Assembly (NCBI GenBank): GCA_017506865.1
Contig: JAFCMP010000005.1
Coordinates: 248,001-312,000, forward strand
Source of the DNA: Tribonema minus
Taxonomy: Eukaryota > Sar > Xanthophyceae > Tribonematales > Tribonemataceae
DNA: 64,000 nucleotides
Reading direction: 5' to 3'
This document shows, one piece after another, positions 63,976 through 64,000 of this stretch. The translations under genes were made by a program, and so were the position numbers. The notes under the pieces are model-generated. The model searched no databases and had not been told where the DNA came from. It worked only from the letters and a program-made list of their open reading frames with translations. Every line of letters starts with the position of its first letter. Within the stretch, counting starts at the first letter, position 1.

Positions 63976-64000
63976 ACGCATATCACCAGTACAGGCGTTT

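Overview
This is nuclear DNA of a GC-rich, intron-rich eukaryote, most likely a photosynthetic stramenopile (ochrophyte). The main reasons are a CYP97-type plastid P450 whose N-terminus is a signal peptide followed at once by an Ala-Ala-Phe motif, the hallmark of bipartite targeting into red-lineage secondary plastids, and TTAGGG-type telomere-like tracts. A xanthophyte or brown-alga relative would fit, but that finer placement is inference.

Layout. 1-3 kb: no gene recognised; a 39-bp TTAGGG-type tract and an inverted dispersed repeat. 3.0-3.3 kb (-): one orphan exon. 4.7-5.4 kb (+): last exon of a protein joining a plant-GRDP-like domain to a C-terminal SUMO-like domain. 8.0-10.5 kb (-): polyubiquitin gene of six units. 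12.0-24.5 kb (-): Yak1/DYRK-family protein kinase, eight exons, about 1514 residues. 28.6-33.8 kb (-): pentatricopeptide-repeat (PPR) protein, five exons. 34.2-36.6 kb (+): ribosomal protein eL34, two exons. 37.2-38.8 kb: a cluster of LINE-like remnants and an element bounded by 32-bp perfect inverted repeats. 41.9-42.6 kb (-): possible unknown gene. 42.8-45.8 kb (+): VPS29, three exons. 48.3-56.4 kb (-): alanine-rich coiled-coil protein with a basic tail. 57.0 kb to the right edge (+): CYP97-type P450, cut off before its haem-binding end. Head-to-head pairs (PPR/eL34, unknown/VPS29, coiled-coil/CYP97) share promoters of about 270-660 bp.

The outstanding signal is in the introns. Nearly every long intron contains tandem, progressively decayed copies of the edge of its neighbouring exon, including the splice site and the adjoining intron sequence. 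Copies extend upstream of acceptors and downstream of donors with spacings of about 70-225 bp, and the copy closest to the real exon is the best preserved. I found such 'exon-edge echoes' in all five well-defined multi-exon genes other than polyubiquitin, and in the PPR last exon including its stop codon. Many units also carry a short palindromic ACTTCAA/TTGAAGT motif. This looks like a genome-wide process of intron growth by repeated local duplication across splice junctions, and it creates many decoy or alternative splice sites.

All exon structures are read by eye from splice consensus, phase and family similarity; no transcript data or database search was available.
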